Shown: positions 1 through 12,100, counted from the first letter of the stretch. The stretch is DNA of 64,000 nucleotides from Rosellinia necatrix (GCA_021209875.1 JAGYVD010000007.1:3534001-3598000), one strand, 5' to 3'. The notes: generated by a model not told the origin, from the sequence alone. Numbers and translations are program-made.

Positions 1-517
1 GTGAAGTACGCGAGGTCGTAATGGGTATAGTGTGTGCTGAGGAGGAAGAGTACGATCGGTACACTGAGCAAGAACTTCTTGGCTGGTGTATACTGCGCAC
101 CGTCATCGATTTGCTCCCACATGTTCAAATTGTCATAGGCGCCACTGTTGAAGTCAAACGGAACACCACGAACCCAATGGAACATGATATAAGAACCGAA
201 CATGTAAGATATGTTGGTAAGCGTCCATGAAGTTTCTTGCGACACGCCGGGCATGACATCCCAAAGAATCTTAAGAGCAATTATCAAAACGATATGGATC
301 GTCCACGCCCCTATTTGCCCCAAAGCACGTCAGCACGAACCCCTCGGTGATGATCATGGCGCATGACCCGGCACATACCTTTGGCGTTGACCCAGTTCGC
401 ATTGAGATTAGGCAGGGCAGACTGGTCGCTTAGCTGTTCTATGGGTTCTAACGGTTCCTGGTAGATCTGGAGGATGCTACTAGATCTCCTTCTCCTACCG
501 GTCTTCTGATCGCCCAT
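1..517 (-). CDS. ORM1: ORM1/ORMDL family sphingolipid regulator, 5' part (runs off the window)
   Basis: ORM proteins are multi-pass ER membrane proteins that bind and restrain serine palmitoyltransferase, the first enzyme of sphingolipid synthesis. Exon 1 is 379-517 and exon 2 runs from 310 down past base 1; the 68-nt intron (311-378) has a GTATGT donor and a TAG acceptor and keeps the frame. About 149 residues are visible. The N-terminus carries an RRRRSSSI block; in yeast Orm1/Orm2 the equivalent serines are phosphorylated by Ypk1, so the same control is likely here (inference). After the splice the ORMDL core follows, including SWTLTNISYMFGSYIMFHW, then a VPFDFNSGAYDNLNMWEQID stretch and the LLSTHYTHYDL segment. 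The C-terminus lies outside the window. Nothing is unusual in the visible part. Confidence 0.95.
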
Positions 518-2161
518 GCTGGTCCCTTCGTAGGCAGTGCCTCGTCGAGGAGGGTTGGTACCGACGTCGTACGAGACGGTCCGGGGAATGAGAATTGGAG
601 AAGACAGTTTGGCGGTGTTGACGGGGGGTGGATCGTCGTGGGGGAGGCTAGCCCGGTGATCGGAGGCGGGCGCAGAACAGTTGTCAATTCAGTCGCCAAT
701 TCAGTCGCCGGCTCGTTGGATAGGCTCGTCGGGTAGGCTCGTCGGACAGGCTCGCCGGACAGACGCAGGGGTATCGTGGTGTCGTGGTGTCGTAATATCG
801 CGGCAGAGCAGCCACGGCCTCAGATGGGGACGGGGATGGCTACAGAACAAACGGGGATCGATTGCTGAGGACTATCAACTATGGGCACTGGGAAACCTGC
901 TGCTAGGCTCGAAGGCCGCCGAGTATTTGACGCGGTCGACTGGGAGACTGGCTATGATGTCCACGTCATACCAATGTCAGGGCCGAACCACAAACAGGAC
1001 GAGACTCAAAACTGGGACCGGCAGCTGGCCGATGCAAAGCGCGATGCTGTGCTAAGCGATGCTGCAACGACAGGGCAAGTCGGTAAACGTGCGGATGCCA
1101 GCCAGCCGGGTCTGGGCTGGGCACCTAGGCGATATGAAAATGACAGGAATATGTCGGTAAGGCTTCAGTCTAAGTTTGCGGCGCTGTTACGGGCAACATC
1201 GGCAGGGCGGGAGTATACTGCCGCAATGACGAACGAGTGCGAATCGTGCTGATTTGTTTAGAGGCAGATAGTTCGATAGGTTTAAGTTGAAGCCGGGTTT
1301 GGAAGGGTCGGCGAGATGGGGGAAGCTGTCCTCCTCCCATACCCTGCCAAACCATGCACATGGCCCCTCAGCTGGCAAATGCCCCAGCCAAGGACTCTGC
1401 ATCAGTGACACAACATACATGCACATGGAAGCTCAGCTGCTGCCAGGTGTCAGGCCGCACTCGACACTTCGAGTACCGAGGTACCTACTCAACCACATAC
1501 ACAGTCTAGGCCTAAATTTGGCGTGGAGAACAGACCAGGTATTAGGTTCTGGCCCCTATGGTACAGGGCTGTGCATGCTGTATCTCGTATCCAGTAATAT
1601 AACGCCTGGGTCAGTTTACCTTACCATGTTAGGTATTTGCAAGTACTTAGGTTAGCTACCGTGAGCACCTATGCATACCCAGTTGCCCAGACAGTGACTT
1701 GCAGCATAATGGAAGTTTAGTTAGATGTAGGTATCTATAAGTACCTACCTAGGTAGGTAGGTACTTGCTCGCAAGTGCAGGCAGGCAGGTAGTAGGCCGG
1801 TGTGCACCTCCTTCAAGTTTACCAAGGTAAATTACGTAGGTAGTATTCTTTCACCTGAGTGGTTAGCCACTATGGACATATGCACGCTCCCTGGCCTAGT
1901 CTCCATATTTTACGTCAGCGAATCTAACTGAAAAAAGTTATCTCGAGAGCCGCAATATCTACTCTCACAATTCACATGACCTTCACATTGTTGATCAGTC
2001 CGTTAAGCTCAAAAGCGCCAACCTTTATTCCCCTTTGCTACTACCCAGTCGAAACGTTCAGCCAGCTTCTTTAATCCAGGCTGATATATCACAAGGGATC
2101 AAGCCACAGTTACCATCCAACTATCATCGCTACCAATCATATTGCGAGTTTGTGTGCTTCA
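518..2161. other. Intergenic, between ORM1 and the AIR-like gene
   Basis: Divergent spacer of about 1.6 kb holding both promoters. The only open frames are short and show no protein-like composition. It contains a near-palindromic GTACCTACCTAGGTAGGTA-type tract at 1741-1764 and related TAGGTA fragments up to about 1850. The last 200 bases before the AIR-like gene are CT-rich, as expected of a fungal 5' leader. No RNA gene seen. Confidence 0.6.
1741..1764. repeat. Palindromic TACCTAGGTA-type tract
   Basis: Near-perfect palindrome built from ACCT/AGGT units around a CCTAGG centre, with one extra AGGT on the right arm. The same type of tract recurs many times in the spacers of this window (for example 40805-40824, 47967-48000, 63550-63950). 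Confidence 0.8.
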
Positions 2162-4240
2162 ATGGAACACCCCCTACAGAGCCCCAGCGAAGTGCATGCT
2201 TCGCCAAAGCCATTTGACACATGTAGAGATAGTCCTGTTCCTACCCCACAAAAGCGGCCCTACGCATATGGGGAGGAGCTGAAGGGCCTAAATCCTTCCG
2301 AGGATGAAGGCAGTCCTCGAGAGCTATCAAAACCCGCCTTCAAGAGACGAAAGATGGGCCGTGGCACCGCCGTCGATGGCAGCAGCAGTATCGGCGGTAG
2401 CAGCGACGTCGATGATGGCGATGACGGCGATGACGGCGACTCGGATGGTGTAGATGATGGCGAAATAGTAGAGTCGCCTCTGCCTTCTGGTGTTGCTGCG
2501 CCAATCAGCACCGAATCACCCCTTCAAGCCAGTGCTTGGCCCCAACCCATGAATACATCAAACGTTCTAACAAGTATCTCATCCGAAGAGGGTGAGATAA
2601 TTACATCCGAAGACACAAAAGAGGATTCAAACCAGACCCAAGAAGTCGACGAGGAGAGGGACCCAGGAGAATCTGAAGAACGCGAAAATGCGTCTTCAGC
2701 CGTCAACAGAAGTCCACAGGCTTCCCTTCCTAACTGGAATCACGGCATTAAATTAGGAACTCGAACCACATTTGGGGCAAAATCTACCAAGTCTTTCTTC
2801 ATAAACCCGTCCGCTGCGGTTGGTACTTCTGTCGCAGTCGAGACCCCCCCTGTGGTTGAGACTACGGACGGTAACCAGGAAGAGCAGCCCAAAAAGGAAC
2901 AGGAAAAGGAAAAGAAGCGGGTTCGTTCACGCGACCCTGTGTCCTTCTTTGAAGCGAGCAATGCCAAATGGAAATTTCCACTCAGTGCCCAGAAGATCGA
3001 TGTACCCGCTGATATCTCCGAAGAAGATCGTTTCTGGCCCACGCTTTTGAAAGATTGGATTTCTCGCCTAGTCCAAGAAAATAGTGAGGCAGCTGACCGT
3101 TTGACATATAAGGTAGTTCGTGCGGGTTGGTCATTGTATATCACGAAAAGGATGGGTTTTATCCAGGGCACCAAGAGGCATATGATCGCAACTAGAACTG
3201 TGGCACAAAATTTCATGGCTTCACTGAACAAGGACAAAATTGATGCCATGGTTTCAGACGCACGACAAAAGGAACCCGCAACCAAGCTAGACGGCGATGT
3301 TAGTGCAGCGGCCCGTTTGCCCCCCAATCATGACGAAGAGTTTCGCCTCCAAACAAAGTATTTTCCAAACGCCGATGATCCATCTCGGCACTGTTTGTCG
3401 TGCTCCGGAATCGGACACGCTTCTCAGACTTGCCCTGAGTTGAGTTGCCGGTTCTGTGAGAGTAAAGAGCACAGCCCGTTCGGTTGCCCTACAAAACGCA
3501 GATGCGATAAGTGTCTCCAAACTGGTCACGGTATTGATACATGCCAAGAGAAGCTCGCTTTGGCTCCAGATGAACTCGGCGGTTGTGCATTCTGTAACGC
3601 AGATCACCAAGATGAAGACTGTTCCGAAATCTGGAGAAGTTTCATACCTTCCGAGTTGAATACCAAGAAGGTGCAGAGCATCCCAGCGTTTTGTTACGTA
3701 TGTGGTGGCGAGAACCACTATGGGCCAGAATGCTCGCTCTCGGGCATTCCTGGTGGGGTAATATATGGTGCAACTTGGTCAAAGGCAAACCGCGACCTTT
3801 ATGTTGATCCTAAGAGTGAAGCGATCGCGATAGCCTGGACTGGTATTGACATCAATCAGCTTACAAGACAGGAGTTCCACATCCTAGGGCGGGCGACGAG
3901 AAAGACCCATACTTATTTTTTCTCAAGCGATGAGTCAGAAGAGGAGCTTATCCACGCACCCGTGACAAAGCCCCAGACGCGAGGTGAGATCCGGATTGCC
4001 AGCAACATTGGCACTATGAATGGAAATTCGCACGGGCAGGGTGGCCGCAAGGGTTGGCAACCGCCTTTACCCCCTGGTCCGCTTCCGCCTCTTGCGGATA
4101 ACGGATCCAGGCAGCCATTTCAATCCATGTCTTCTGGGACATTACCACCACGGCCTCAAATCTCTGCACATGGTCGGCCGCCTGGACGCGGCCGGGGCGG
4201 GTATCGCGGTCGCGGGCGTGGTCGCGGAAGAGGAAAATGA
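2162..4240 (+). CDS. AIR1/AIR2-like protein with five CCHC zinc knuckles
   Basis: Single-exon 692-aa protein; the ATG at 2162 is the first in frame. Five consecutive zinc knuckles lie at about residues 411-523: CLSCSGIGHASQTC, CRFCESKEHSPFGC, CDKCLQTGHGIDTC, CAFCNADHQDEDC (three residues instead of four before His) and CYVCGGENHYGPEC. Five closely packed knuckles are the hallmark of Air1/Air2, the RNA-binding subunits of the nuclear TRAMP polyadenylation complex that hands RNA to the exosome; that role is inferred from family. The first 280 residues are acidic and Ser/Glu-rich with a poly-Asp tract, and the C-terminus is Pro/Gly-rich ending in an RG-rich tail from about residue 670, so it is far longer than yeast Air2 (about 340 aa). 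A different CCHC RNA-binding protein cannot be excluded. Confidence 0.8.
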   Translation: MEHPLQSPSEVHASPKPFDTCRDSPVPTPQKRPYAYGEELKGLNPSEDEGSPRELSKPAFKRRKMGRGTAVDGSSSIGGSSDVDDGDDGDDGDSDGVDDGEIVESPLPSGVAAPISTESPLQASAWPQPMNTSNVLTSISSEEGEIITSEDTKEDSNQTQEVDEERDPGESEERENASSAVNRSPQASLPNWNHGIKLGTRTTFGAKSTKSFFINPSAAVGTSVAVETPPVVETTDGNQEEQPKKEQEKEKKRVRSRDPVSFFEASNAKWKFPLSAQKIDVPADISEEDRFWPTLLKDWISRLVQENSEAADRLTYKVVRAGWSLYITKRMGFIQGTKRHMIATRTVAQNFMASLNKDKIDAMVSDARQKEPATKLDGDVSAAARLPPNHDEEFRLQTKYFPNADDPSRHCLSCSGIGHASQTCPELSCRFCESKEHSPFGCPTKRRCDKCLQTGHGIDTCQEKLALAPDELGGCAFCNADHQDEDCSEIWRSFIPSELNTKKVQSIPAFCYVCGGENHYGPECSLSGIPGGVIYGATWSKANRDLYVDPKSEAIAIAWTGIDINQLTRQEFHILGRATRKTHTYFFSSDESEEELIHAPVTKPQTRGEIRIASNIGTMNGNSHGQGGRKGWQPPLPPGPLPPLADNGSRQPFQSMSSGTLPPRPQISAHGRPPGRGRGGYRGRGRGRGRGK

Positions 4241-5552
4241 ACGGAGCGTGGAATTTCGATGCATTTTGACAGAGCGCTGGATACGCAGTGTCCCCTTCAT
4301 CGAAAGTCCCGCGAGCAATATGAGATTAGCATTATTTGTGGCCACATATCCTCCAACCACTCAAGTTTACGGCTCGCGCAGCCCTGCTATGGTCAAGCAG
4401 GCGTAGACGCGCAGCCGTCCTTATCCTACAGCTTGAGAAGCTTGAGACAGGATAGAACAACGTCCCTACCACTAGTCCTCGCCCGTGGAAATTAGGGACC
4501 AATCACGCCTCCGAGAGGGACAGCATAGTTCTCTGCTATCGAGCAGCAAATAGTAGCCTTAGCTTCTTGTCACTCAAGGTTAGAGCTTCATTGCCCCTTG
4601 CATTACACGTGTAAGAACTTCGGGGCGAAAGTTTGGCCGATAAAAATTGACGCAAATCCTAATTGATGCACCATCTAACTCATCCTTTGGTATCCAATAG
4701 AACAATGTTTGGCTGAGTATTCACAGTGCTTACCTTCACCAATACACATCAACTGTAAAGGGTGAGATGCCACGGTGGGATGCGATTTACCGCCAGACAA
4801 CATCTTACGCGCGTTTAAATTTAATAATGAAAAACCTTACCATAATCATCCTTCTCTTTTTAACATATCATTCGACCTGCTATGATTTTGCCACTTTGAC
4901 CACTCCGCCGGCCTTGGGACCAAGACGATCTTTTACCTCCATCCAGGGCGGTTACTAATGATATTGTAGTAAGTAATACAATTACAGTGTCTTTCTATCT
5001 ACGACCAAACTAAACAACTCGGATCAGTATAATCGATCATATCAGTCTTAACCTAATACAAAGTCTGGGTGCTCAGCGGGCGTTCTACTCCAAAGTAAGT
5101 GCGAGTAAGTGCGCCTCTATGAAAGTACCACGGTTAAGGACCACCCAAAACGGGAAAGCGCCACGCTAATCTCCCGCTAGTTAACTATTGTATCTTTGCC
5201 CGTCCATCCATGTCGTCCATCTACACTACTACTTTTTGGTCTTAATTGCTTAGAAGCCAGTTAGATAACTAGTGTAGTTAGTGCTTGGCACCACACAAAT
5301 CTAGGCACATCCGCTCCGCCGACTAGATAGTCCTGAAGCCCTGAGAAAACATATAACTATCTCTATCCAACACCACAACAAATAAACACACGAGAGTGAG
5401 CTGGAGTCGGAGGGCTCTCCCAACACTCAATACCCATCCTTCTATTCACAACGATACATTACCCTTATCAACGTCTTTACACCTAAGCCCACCCCCCAGC
5501 CCACGCCAGAAAAGACTGCTAGCACGCTCCCCCATTGCTTGACAGCCGAAGT
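4241..5552. other. Intergenic, between the AIR-like gene and the MFS permease
   Basis: About 1.3 kb containing the 3' UTR of the AIR-like gene and the promoter of the permease. The stretch 5340-5550 is C/A-rich and CT-rich, typical of a leader. A 43-codon ORF at 4827-4958 begins with a hydrophobic signal-like segment (see findings) but has no other support. Confidence 0.5.
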
Positions 5553-7417
5553 ATGGCTGACCCCTCAGCTGAGGGGGTCACCAAAGCCCTGAGCCCACGA
5601 AATTCCTCCACATCCTATAATGCCACAGCGCCCCGAGAGCCAAACGCCCCGTCACCAGCTATTGAATATGATGTCGAGCGTGTCGAGAAAGTGTATAGGA
5701 AGCTGGACCTACGTATCATCCCCGGTATGGGCTCACTCATCCACTAAAGCGATCTTGGTCACATCCAGCGGTATATCAGCCCTTTGACTGACAAGTGCTA
5801 GCTTTTTGGGTTCTGTACTTCTTGTGCTCGGCTATTCGCTCTAATATCGGGTTGGCGCAAACGATGAATGCGGATGTCGGCCACGACCTCATCACTATAC
5901 TACGCTTGTCGCCTAAGGACGTGTCCACAGCCTTGGCTCTCTTCTATGTCGCTTACGTCATCTTCGACTGCCCCTCTAATCTCATTATGAGCAAGCTGAG
6001 CCCCCGCGCATGGATGGCCCGCATAGTATTCGCCGTTGGCATAATCGGAGCCGCCTTCACTGCCGTGCGGGACGCCTGGAGCTTAAAGTAAGCTTCTCTT
6101 TAGTTGCTGCTGCCTACATCGTAGCTTCGTCAAGTTTAGGTAAAAGGAAAGAGTGATATGCTAACCGTTATACGTCAAGGTTTCTGCGCTTCCTCCTTGG
6201 AGTGGTAATTGCGGGCATGTGGCCTGGTATGGCCTATTACCTGACCTTATTCTACCCGCCTTCGCGAACCGGTAAACGCATTGGTCAGTATTTCACCGCG
6301 GCACAAGTATCAGCAGCAGTAGTTGGACTGGTATCCGCGGGTTTCCAGCTGGTTGACGGCCGCGGCGGGCTTTACGGCTTTCAATGGATGTTCCTCATCT
6401 ATGGCATAGTAGCCGTCATAGTGGGGGTTGCCCTTCTATGGTGGCTACCGGACCGGCCACTCGCCCCAGGACAGCTACGTGCCAAAACTGGGATCGCCAG
6501 CTGGCTCCCTGCTACGCCAGAAGCCCTCACTGGCGAGGATGCGCTAATCCATTACGAAGACCTCAAGCGCGTCTACCACCCACGGCCCTGGACAGTCAGA
6601 GACCTGGTGAAGGTCTTGGTCGATTGGCGCCTGTGGCCACTTACTTTAATGTACTTCGGTGTTGTCGGAGTCGGTATTGGAACGCAACTCTACGGCACAA
6701 CCATCATACATGGTATCAATCCGAAGTTCACCGGTGTGCAACTCAGCTTGTTGTTTGCACCCATTTGGATTGTAAGTGGACCCAGTTCTTGCTCGGCTTC
6801 CGTGTTCCATTATTTAACCTTGTTCTCCCTAGATGGATTTGATCGCAATTCTCATCGTCACGCCCATTTCTGATCGCTTCCATCGCCTGCGCCCTTTTTT
6901 CTTCTCAGCCGCCACCAGCATCCAGATCGCCGGGTTGTTAACGGTCACATTCGCTCCGACATCAAATCCCTGGGCTCGTTATGGAGGACTTCTACTCATC
7001 GGATTCGGACTGGGCCCAACAGTACCAATTTGCATGACATGGACAAATGAGATTTTCCAGCGCCGACACGGTGAGGTTGGAGTAGCTGCTGCTTCGGCCC
7101 TTGTCTCTGGGCTAGGAAACCTAGGCAGCATTACTACCACCTATGCTCTATATACGGGTTGGCCTGCAGACGCTGCACCAGGGCCACGGCAGTACCGAAA
7201 CAGCAATTTAGTCATGATCGCCATTCTCGCCGTTAGCATCATCAGCAGTTTTGTCATGTTTATTGCGCTCATGATTTTTGACTCTAAGCCCAACAGCAAA
7301 TCTAATGATGACGGCGGCTCTACCAATAGCGGACCCGGTTCGTTCCAGGATGGCGCCGCACGCCGTGAACTTGAACAGCGTGGCTTTGGTCGTATGTGGT
7401 GGAGTAAAAGGTCCTAG
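5553..7417 (+). CDS. MFS transporter, Dal5/allantoate-permease (anion:cation symporter) type
   Basis: A 544-aa plasma-membrane permease of the Dal5-like branch of the major facilitator superfamily, whose characterised members carry organic anions such as allantoate, nicotinate, pantothenate or biotin precursors. Exons: 5553-5724, 5802-6087, 6180-6771, 6833-7417; introns of 77, 92 and 61 nt with GT-AG ends, all in frame. Family signs: an N-terminal KVYRKLDLRIIPAFWVLYF segment across the first splice, SNLIMSKLSPRAWMARI, then LRFLLGVVIAGMWPGMAYYL followed by LTLFYPPSRTGKRIGQYF, and a conserved central loop starting ALTGEDALIHYEDLKRV. About 12 membrane spans fit the hydrophobicity. The cytoplasmic C-tail is Ser/Asn/Gly-rich. 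The first in-frame ATG is at 5553. The substrate cannot be told from sequence. It converges on the ABM-domain gene downstream. Confidence 0.93.
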
Positions 7418-8402
7418 ACAATTCCTCTGTGCTCCTCCCCGATGACCGGCATTTCCATGCTATTTCTGATGGCAAAGTCGCGTAGCCGCGGGATCCCGCC
7501 GCCGACCTTTGGTGACTAATTTCTGTCGGGTAGCTCAACCTGCCGACAGTGCCACTCATTTAAATATTGTCGCGACTTCTTTATTTTCGTCCTCCCACCT
7601 AAACACAATTTAGATAAACCCCTTGTACGTTTACCAGGAAGGCTTTCGGGGCTTTGCGGCGACAGTGCTACTACGCCATCGCTGGGTCAACGTACATGGA
7701 TTGGGAGCACGGACAGCCAACATGACAATGCCTCTGCGCTATCATCAGTATCTGTCTTGTCTTCAGCTCGGTTTTTTTTTTTCTTTCCCCTTTTCTTTTT
7801 CTGTTTTTGCTTTTCAAAGCATGTTCTTATTTCTGGAGTCGTTTTGGCGTTGCGATATGATACCCCATTAGTTGTTTGAATATGCTGTCTATTCGAGGAA
7901 CATCTTTGTTGCGAAGAAAGAAGTCTCTCTCGCCAGTGAAAGTGCCGTTGCGCCATCGCTTGGGACGGCGTGTTGCAGCCGAGGCGGGACCGACGACAAT
8001 GCCTTTTACGCTATCGTCTGGGAGCTCGTCTCGTGGGCGTTGACACACGTTTCCACCTGGGAACTCCTTATCGGGGAGGGAAGAAAAAGGGGGGGGTTGG
8101 GGGTGGCAAAACTTATTGGTTGAGGGTGGCTCAGCCTAATCGTTCGTAGGCTTAGCTAGACATTCGTTAATTCGCTGTATACAATATGCGCATTTATAGC
8201 CTCACCACAAACCCGAGGAGATGGTGATCTCTGTGCTAATGCGTGACCCATCCGACCCAAAACGCCAAACCGTCATAAATCTCTCCCTCCTTATGTACAG
8301 ACAAAAAGTAAGACATCGCAAGTATGGCTCTCGGCCCGCTAACACGACGGAAATGACGACCGCCTCCCTATGTCTTAACAATCTCTTTGCGCTTTTCTCC
8401 CA
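7418..8402. other. Intergenic, convergent 3' ends
   Basis: About 1 kb between the 3' ends of the MFS gene (plus) and the ABM gene (minus). It has a T-rich stretch at 7771-7812 and a G-run near 8090. Open frames here are short and of random composition. No gene seen. Confidence 0.55.
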
Positions 8403-8958
8403 TTATGCAGCAAAGGGCCTTTCCTTTACCATGAAGTATTCCGGGCCAACCCGCTCTAGGAACTGAAATTCCCTGGGCTTGGTAAACAAGGCCTCCGTGA
8501 CGGCAAAGTACTCCTTATAGTAGTCCTTAGTGACTTGGTTCTAGACCCAGACAGAGTAGTTAGTGCCCATCAGAACGATGCCAGGGGAGGTCTAGTCGTA
8601 TTCCTACGCACCTCGAGGAACCACTCGGGCGACTTCGACCTGATGCACGGTTAATAGGTGTTTTCCAGGCCTCAGCAGCAACACTTCGCCGGCGCGACAC
8701 TAACCAGTTCTCGACCCAGCTGATCTTGCCGGGCTCTTGCGGGCTCTGATACATCTCGAAGAAGAGACATTCGGGCTCGGCAATGACCCTGTTGAAAACA
8801 GGCTTAAAGGCGGCCATGAAGCGGTCCACGTTCTCAGGGGCAATGTACACGGTGACGTGCAGACTCCAGCCGGGGGTGAAGGGCATCTTGCGTGGCAGGG
8901 CAGGACTGGCTATGGGATTGCTGGTGGCCATGGTCGTCGTTACCGTCGAGGGAGGCAT
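8403..8958 (-). CDS. ABM (antibiotic biosynthesis monooxygenase) domain protein
   Basis: Small dimeric alpha+beta-barrel (ABM) protein; members include quinol monooxygenases and heme-degrading enzymes, acting without cofactor. Exons: 8705-8958, 8612-8639 (28 nt) and 8403-8540, with introns of 65 and 71 nt; splicing yields WVENWSKSPEWFLEN followed by QVTKDYYKEYFAVTE, the expected ABM core, and removes the in-frame nonsense that follows the first exon. The domain begins at LHVTVYIAPENVDRFMAAF. I chose the ATG at 8958 (139 aa) because TATAAA lies at 8998-9003, immediately before the upstream ATG at 8997, so transcripts probably start below that ATG; starting at 8997 would give 152 aa. The substrate is unknown. 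Its promoter holds an unusual CCAAY array (9051-9116). Confidence 0.85.
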
Positions 8959-8997
8959 CGCAACAGGAATGAGATGTTGCTGGGAAGACTGCAGCAT

Positions 8998-9003
8998 TTT
9001 ATA
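8998..9003 (-). promoter_or_regulatory. TATA box of the ABM gene
   Basis: TATAAA on the minus strand, 40 nt upstream of the chosen start codon at 8958 and about 50 bp downstream of the CCAAY array. It directly abuts the alternative ATG at 8997, which argues against that ATG being used. Confidence 0.6.
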
Positions 9004-9050
9004 ATCCGGCCGCTACCGTCGACACATAAACAAGTCTCGATGCGTGCCGA

Positions 9051-9116
9051 GCAGCCAATGGAGAGCCAATGGGCAGCCAACAGGGAGCCAATGGGTAGCC
9101 AACAGGGAGCCAATGG
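9051..9116. promoter_or_regulatory. Tandem 11-bp CCAAT/CCAAC array
   Basis: Six head-to-tail 11-mers of consensus ggagCCAAtgg with no gaps. CCAAY starts at 9055, 9066, 9077, 9088, 9099 and 9110, exactly 11 bp apart; four are CCAAT and two CCAAC. The array sits about 50-115 bp upstream of the TATA box of the ABM gene. CCAAT is the site of the fungal HAP/CBC complex, which accepts either orientation (known); a role in driving the ABM gene is inferred. Confidence 0.7.
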
Positions 9117-12100
9117 GTATTGTTGATGCGGACGTCAAAGCCAGGCACACTCGTATCTGCGGATATTGGACAGGGTGTGGAAATTTCGAACAAGACTAAC
9201 GGCCAGGTCCAGTATTAATAGCCAGACGATGAGGAGGCTCTTTGCCACGACCCAGGAAAACCACCTGGGTTACCTAAGGTTGGGTAGGTGAAGGTACGTC
9301 AAAGGCAGGTTGAGGTAGCCTCTGTCTGATGTTTTGGGCCTGGAGCCGAGCAAACGTATAGCCAAAGTACAACCTACCAGCATCGACAACCGTTCCCGCG
9401 AACGGTCCCGGTGCAGTGGACTAGCGCCCTCTAGGGTGCCCAAGACGGGCTAAATAGCAGTGGTCCCGACCGGGGTCTGAGCACGTTGATGGGGACAGAC
9501 TAGCCCGCCGAAGGCCCAACCAGGAAAAAAAGTCCCGTGCTCGCCCATCTAGTGACAGCGCAACATTGCTAGAACACCTATCTGTATGTACCTAACTTAC
9601 CTGCCTGGCTTAGCTATGCAGGATGCAAGGGACTATTTCAGGTCCCTTTACAGAAGCGAGCGGGACTCCTGATTGGCCCGACCAGATATTAGTGGCCAAT
9701 GGGGTCCGATTTGACGTCGGCCACCATGCACCTCTTTCCCCCCCTCATCGACCAACCAATCTCTGTTTGAGCTCAACTAACCTTCTTACCCACCCATCTA
9801 TCCATCTGCCTACTTAGTAAGTAGAAGAAGGTTTATGTATGCATGTAGGTAGGCATTACCTACTGCCAGTCTACCTATGAAGGCAGGTAGACGAGCATTA
9901 GGTTCTGTAGGTAAGGTAGGTAGGGGCAGGGGGGCAGCAGTAGCAGTATATACCTACATCATACATGCTTACTTACCACCACCTCCTTACCACCTCCTTA
10001 GCACCTCCTTAGCACCCAACTTAGCTTAACTTCCCTCAGTGCCGATGCGCAGAGGGTCGACGGAGGTTTTATTAACCTCGCTTGTGATGTTTCAACACGC
10101 CGCGCCGGGATGCAGCACAAGTACTGCCGTTATGTCTGCTTCTCCTACCCCACTATGAAAGCAAGCTTCCAAACGGTTTACGGTTACCTAGGTACGGGTT
10201 ACCATAAGGGGACGATGGGCGGTTGTCAGTTTAGTAAGACTGCAGAAGTTCCGGGAAGCACTCGACCGGCGCGGCGGCACCCAGCCTTGGTACGTGACGA
10301 GGGGGGAAAGTTGATCGCACGATGCACCATCGACACACACGCTCGCCATCTATTGACTGATTAGGCGTTGTTCTACCTACTTACCTGAGCTACTAGCAGA
10401 TACCTAAGATACCTAATGCCAGGTCGGTAGGCAGAGAGAGGTCTGCCCAAGCGCCTCAATGCAAAAGTACCTCAGCGTGACCACTGAGACGCAAGCTATC
10501 TCCTGTTCTATTCGATATCGCGCACATGAATTACACCAATAACACCACTTATGCCAGTTACATCACTTACACCAAGCATCTACACCTAATGCCTAACGAG
10601 AGAGAAGGGGGGTAGGGGGCGAGAGAGAACCATGATGCCTGAGAAGCCGCACAAGCTTTTTTTTTTTTTTCCTTTCACTCCTTTTCAGCTTCAAGCCTCG
10701 GCACCTGAGCTGCCGTGTTCTCGAAACGAGACAGCCAATCCTCGAGGTCAGGTACCGACTCGAAACGGCGGTCACGACGGGCCTCTGGCTCTCGAGAAAG
10801 CCACCGCCAAGCATGGCGTCTATTCTCTCATCCCAGATTTGCCATGTCATATTTGGCGGCCCCACCGCCTCTCTCTGGTCTTCCCACTGTCTGCTCACCT
10901 TTCGGCGTCATCCAACACCCACGCAAACACACTCACTGGTACGCATGCTCTAGCACGGCACACGCTGGTACACACACACAACCACGCACGCGATCGACCC
11001 GGAAAAGATTAGCGAAGGGCCTGGCACTCCGATAGGATCTCAAAGGAAAACCTGGTTCAGGCTTTCCCCCCTCGCTCTCGTCCTACTGCCCCCCCCCCCC
11101 TCTCCCTTCCCCCTTTACCCCCCGCAGTGCGCCGTACGCAGTGCAGAATCATATAATACAACCGTACTCTTCTAGATAGATGCAGAACCAGTCGGGCATT
11201 GTGCCGCAACCAGGCACAATCCGAGTACGCCACTGCATCGCGTGTTGCACGCTACAGTACGGTACACCTAGGTCCGACCCATGCATCATCAAAGGGACAG
11301 CAGGTATTGATTCGGAAAGGCCCTATCTGCTTGCTTCCCTGCTCCTGGCTAGCTGGCTCCCCGCTAAGTAGCAGTGGGACTGAACTACATACAACCGCAT
11401 CCCATGATTACCTGTTTGGCGACCGTGCATGACAGCCCACGAATCAGGAGTGAGAGACAGAAGTTCCCATCTGGCTCTTGTTGCATCTAAGTGAAATGCG
11501 ATATATCCGAGCCGGCAAGGTAAGCGAACCACACGGTAGTCAAAGCACGAGCTGAGATACCGATGCCTAGAAGATGACATTCAGATCTGTCCCCGTGCGC
11601 CTTTCCTCGGTGCACGATTATCTAATCTTAATTAAGTACTGGGTAGTTGTGCGCTGGCTTATTCCGAAGCCTCTACCAAATCCCATCAAATTCGTAACTA
11701 CATACATCTGTGTATCTATCTCTATCCGTCTTATCTGCGCATTCAAGCCTTCTAACCCAGTTATCATCCCCGGAGTCGCGATCCTTCGCTGACCCGATCT
11801 TCCTTCCGCGACGGCCGCCGATTGCATTTATATGGACTCAAAGAGGGAACTAGGGACTTTTTGTTTAATTACATGGTCGATTAGATCAGATCGGGTCAAG
11901 GCTTCTTAGTAAATCCACAACTTATATACTAAAAACCTCCCAACGAAAATCCCTTGAGCTCCTGGATATTGCATAATCCTCCTTCCTTTCGTGACTCTCT
12001 TTTTTTATTTTCCCTTTCTCTTTCTCACTCCCTTGTTTGTTTGTGTTGGCTCAATCCGCTTCTGTACTCACAGCTACTTAGCCTCAGTCGTACCATGGCC

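Noticed and set aside
2740..3327. 195-codon minus-strand ORF inside the AIR-like gene
   Set aside because: Antisense shadow of a well-supported coding sequence.
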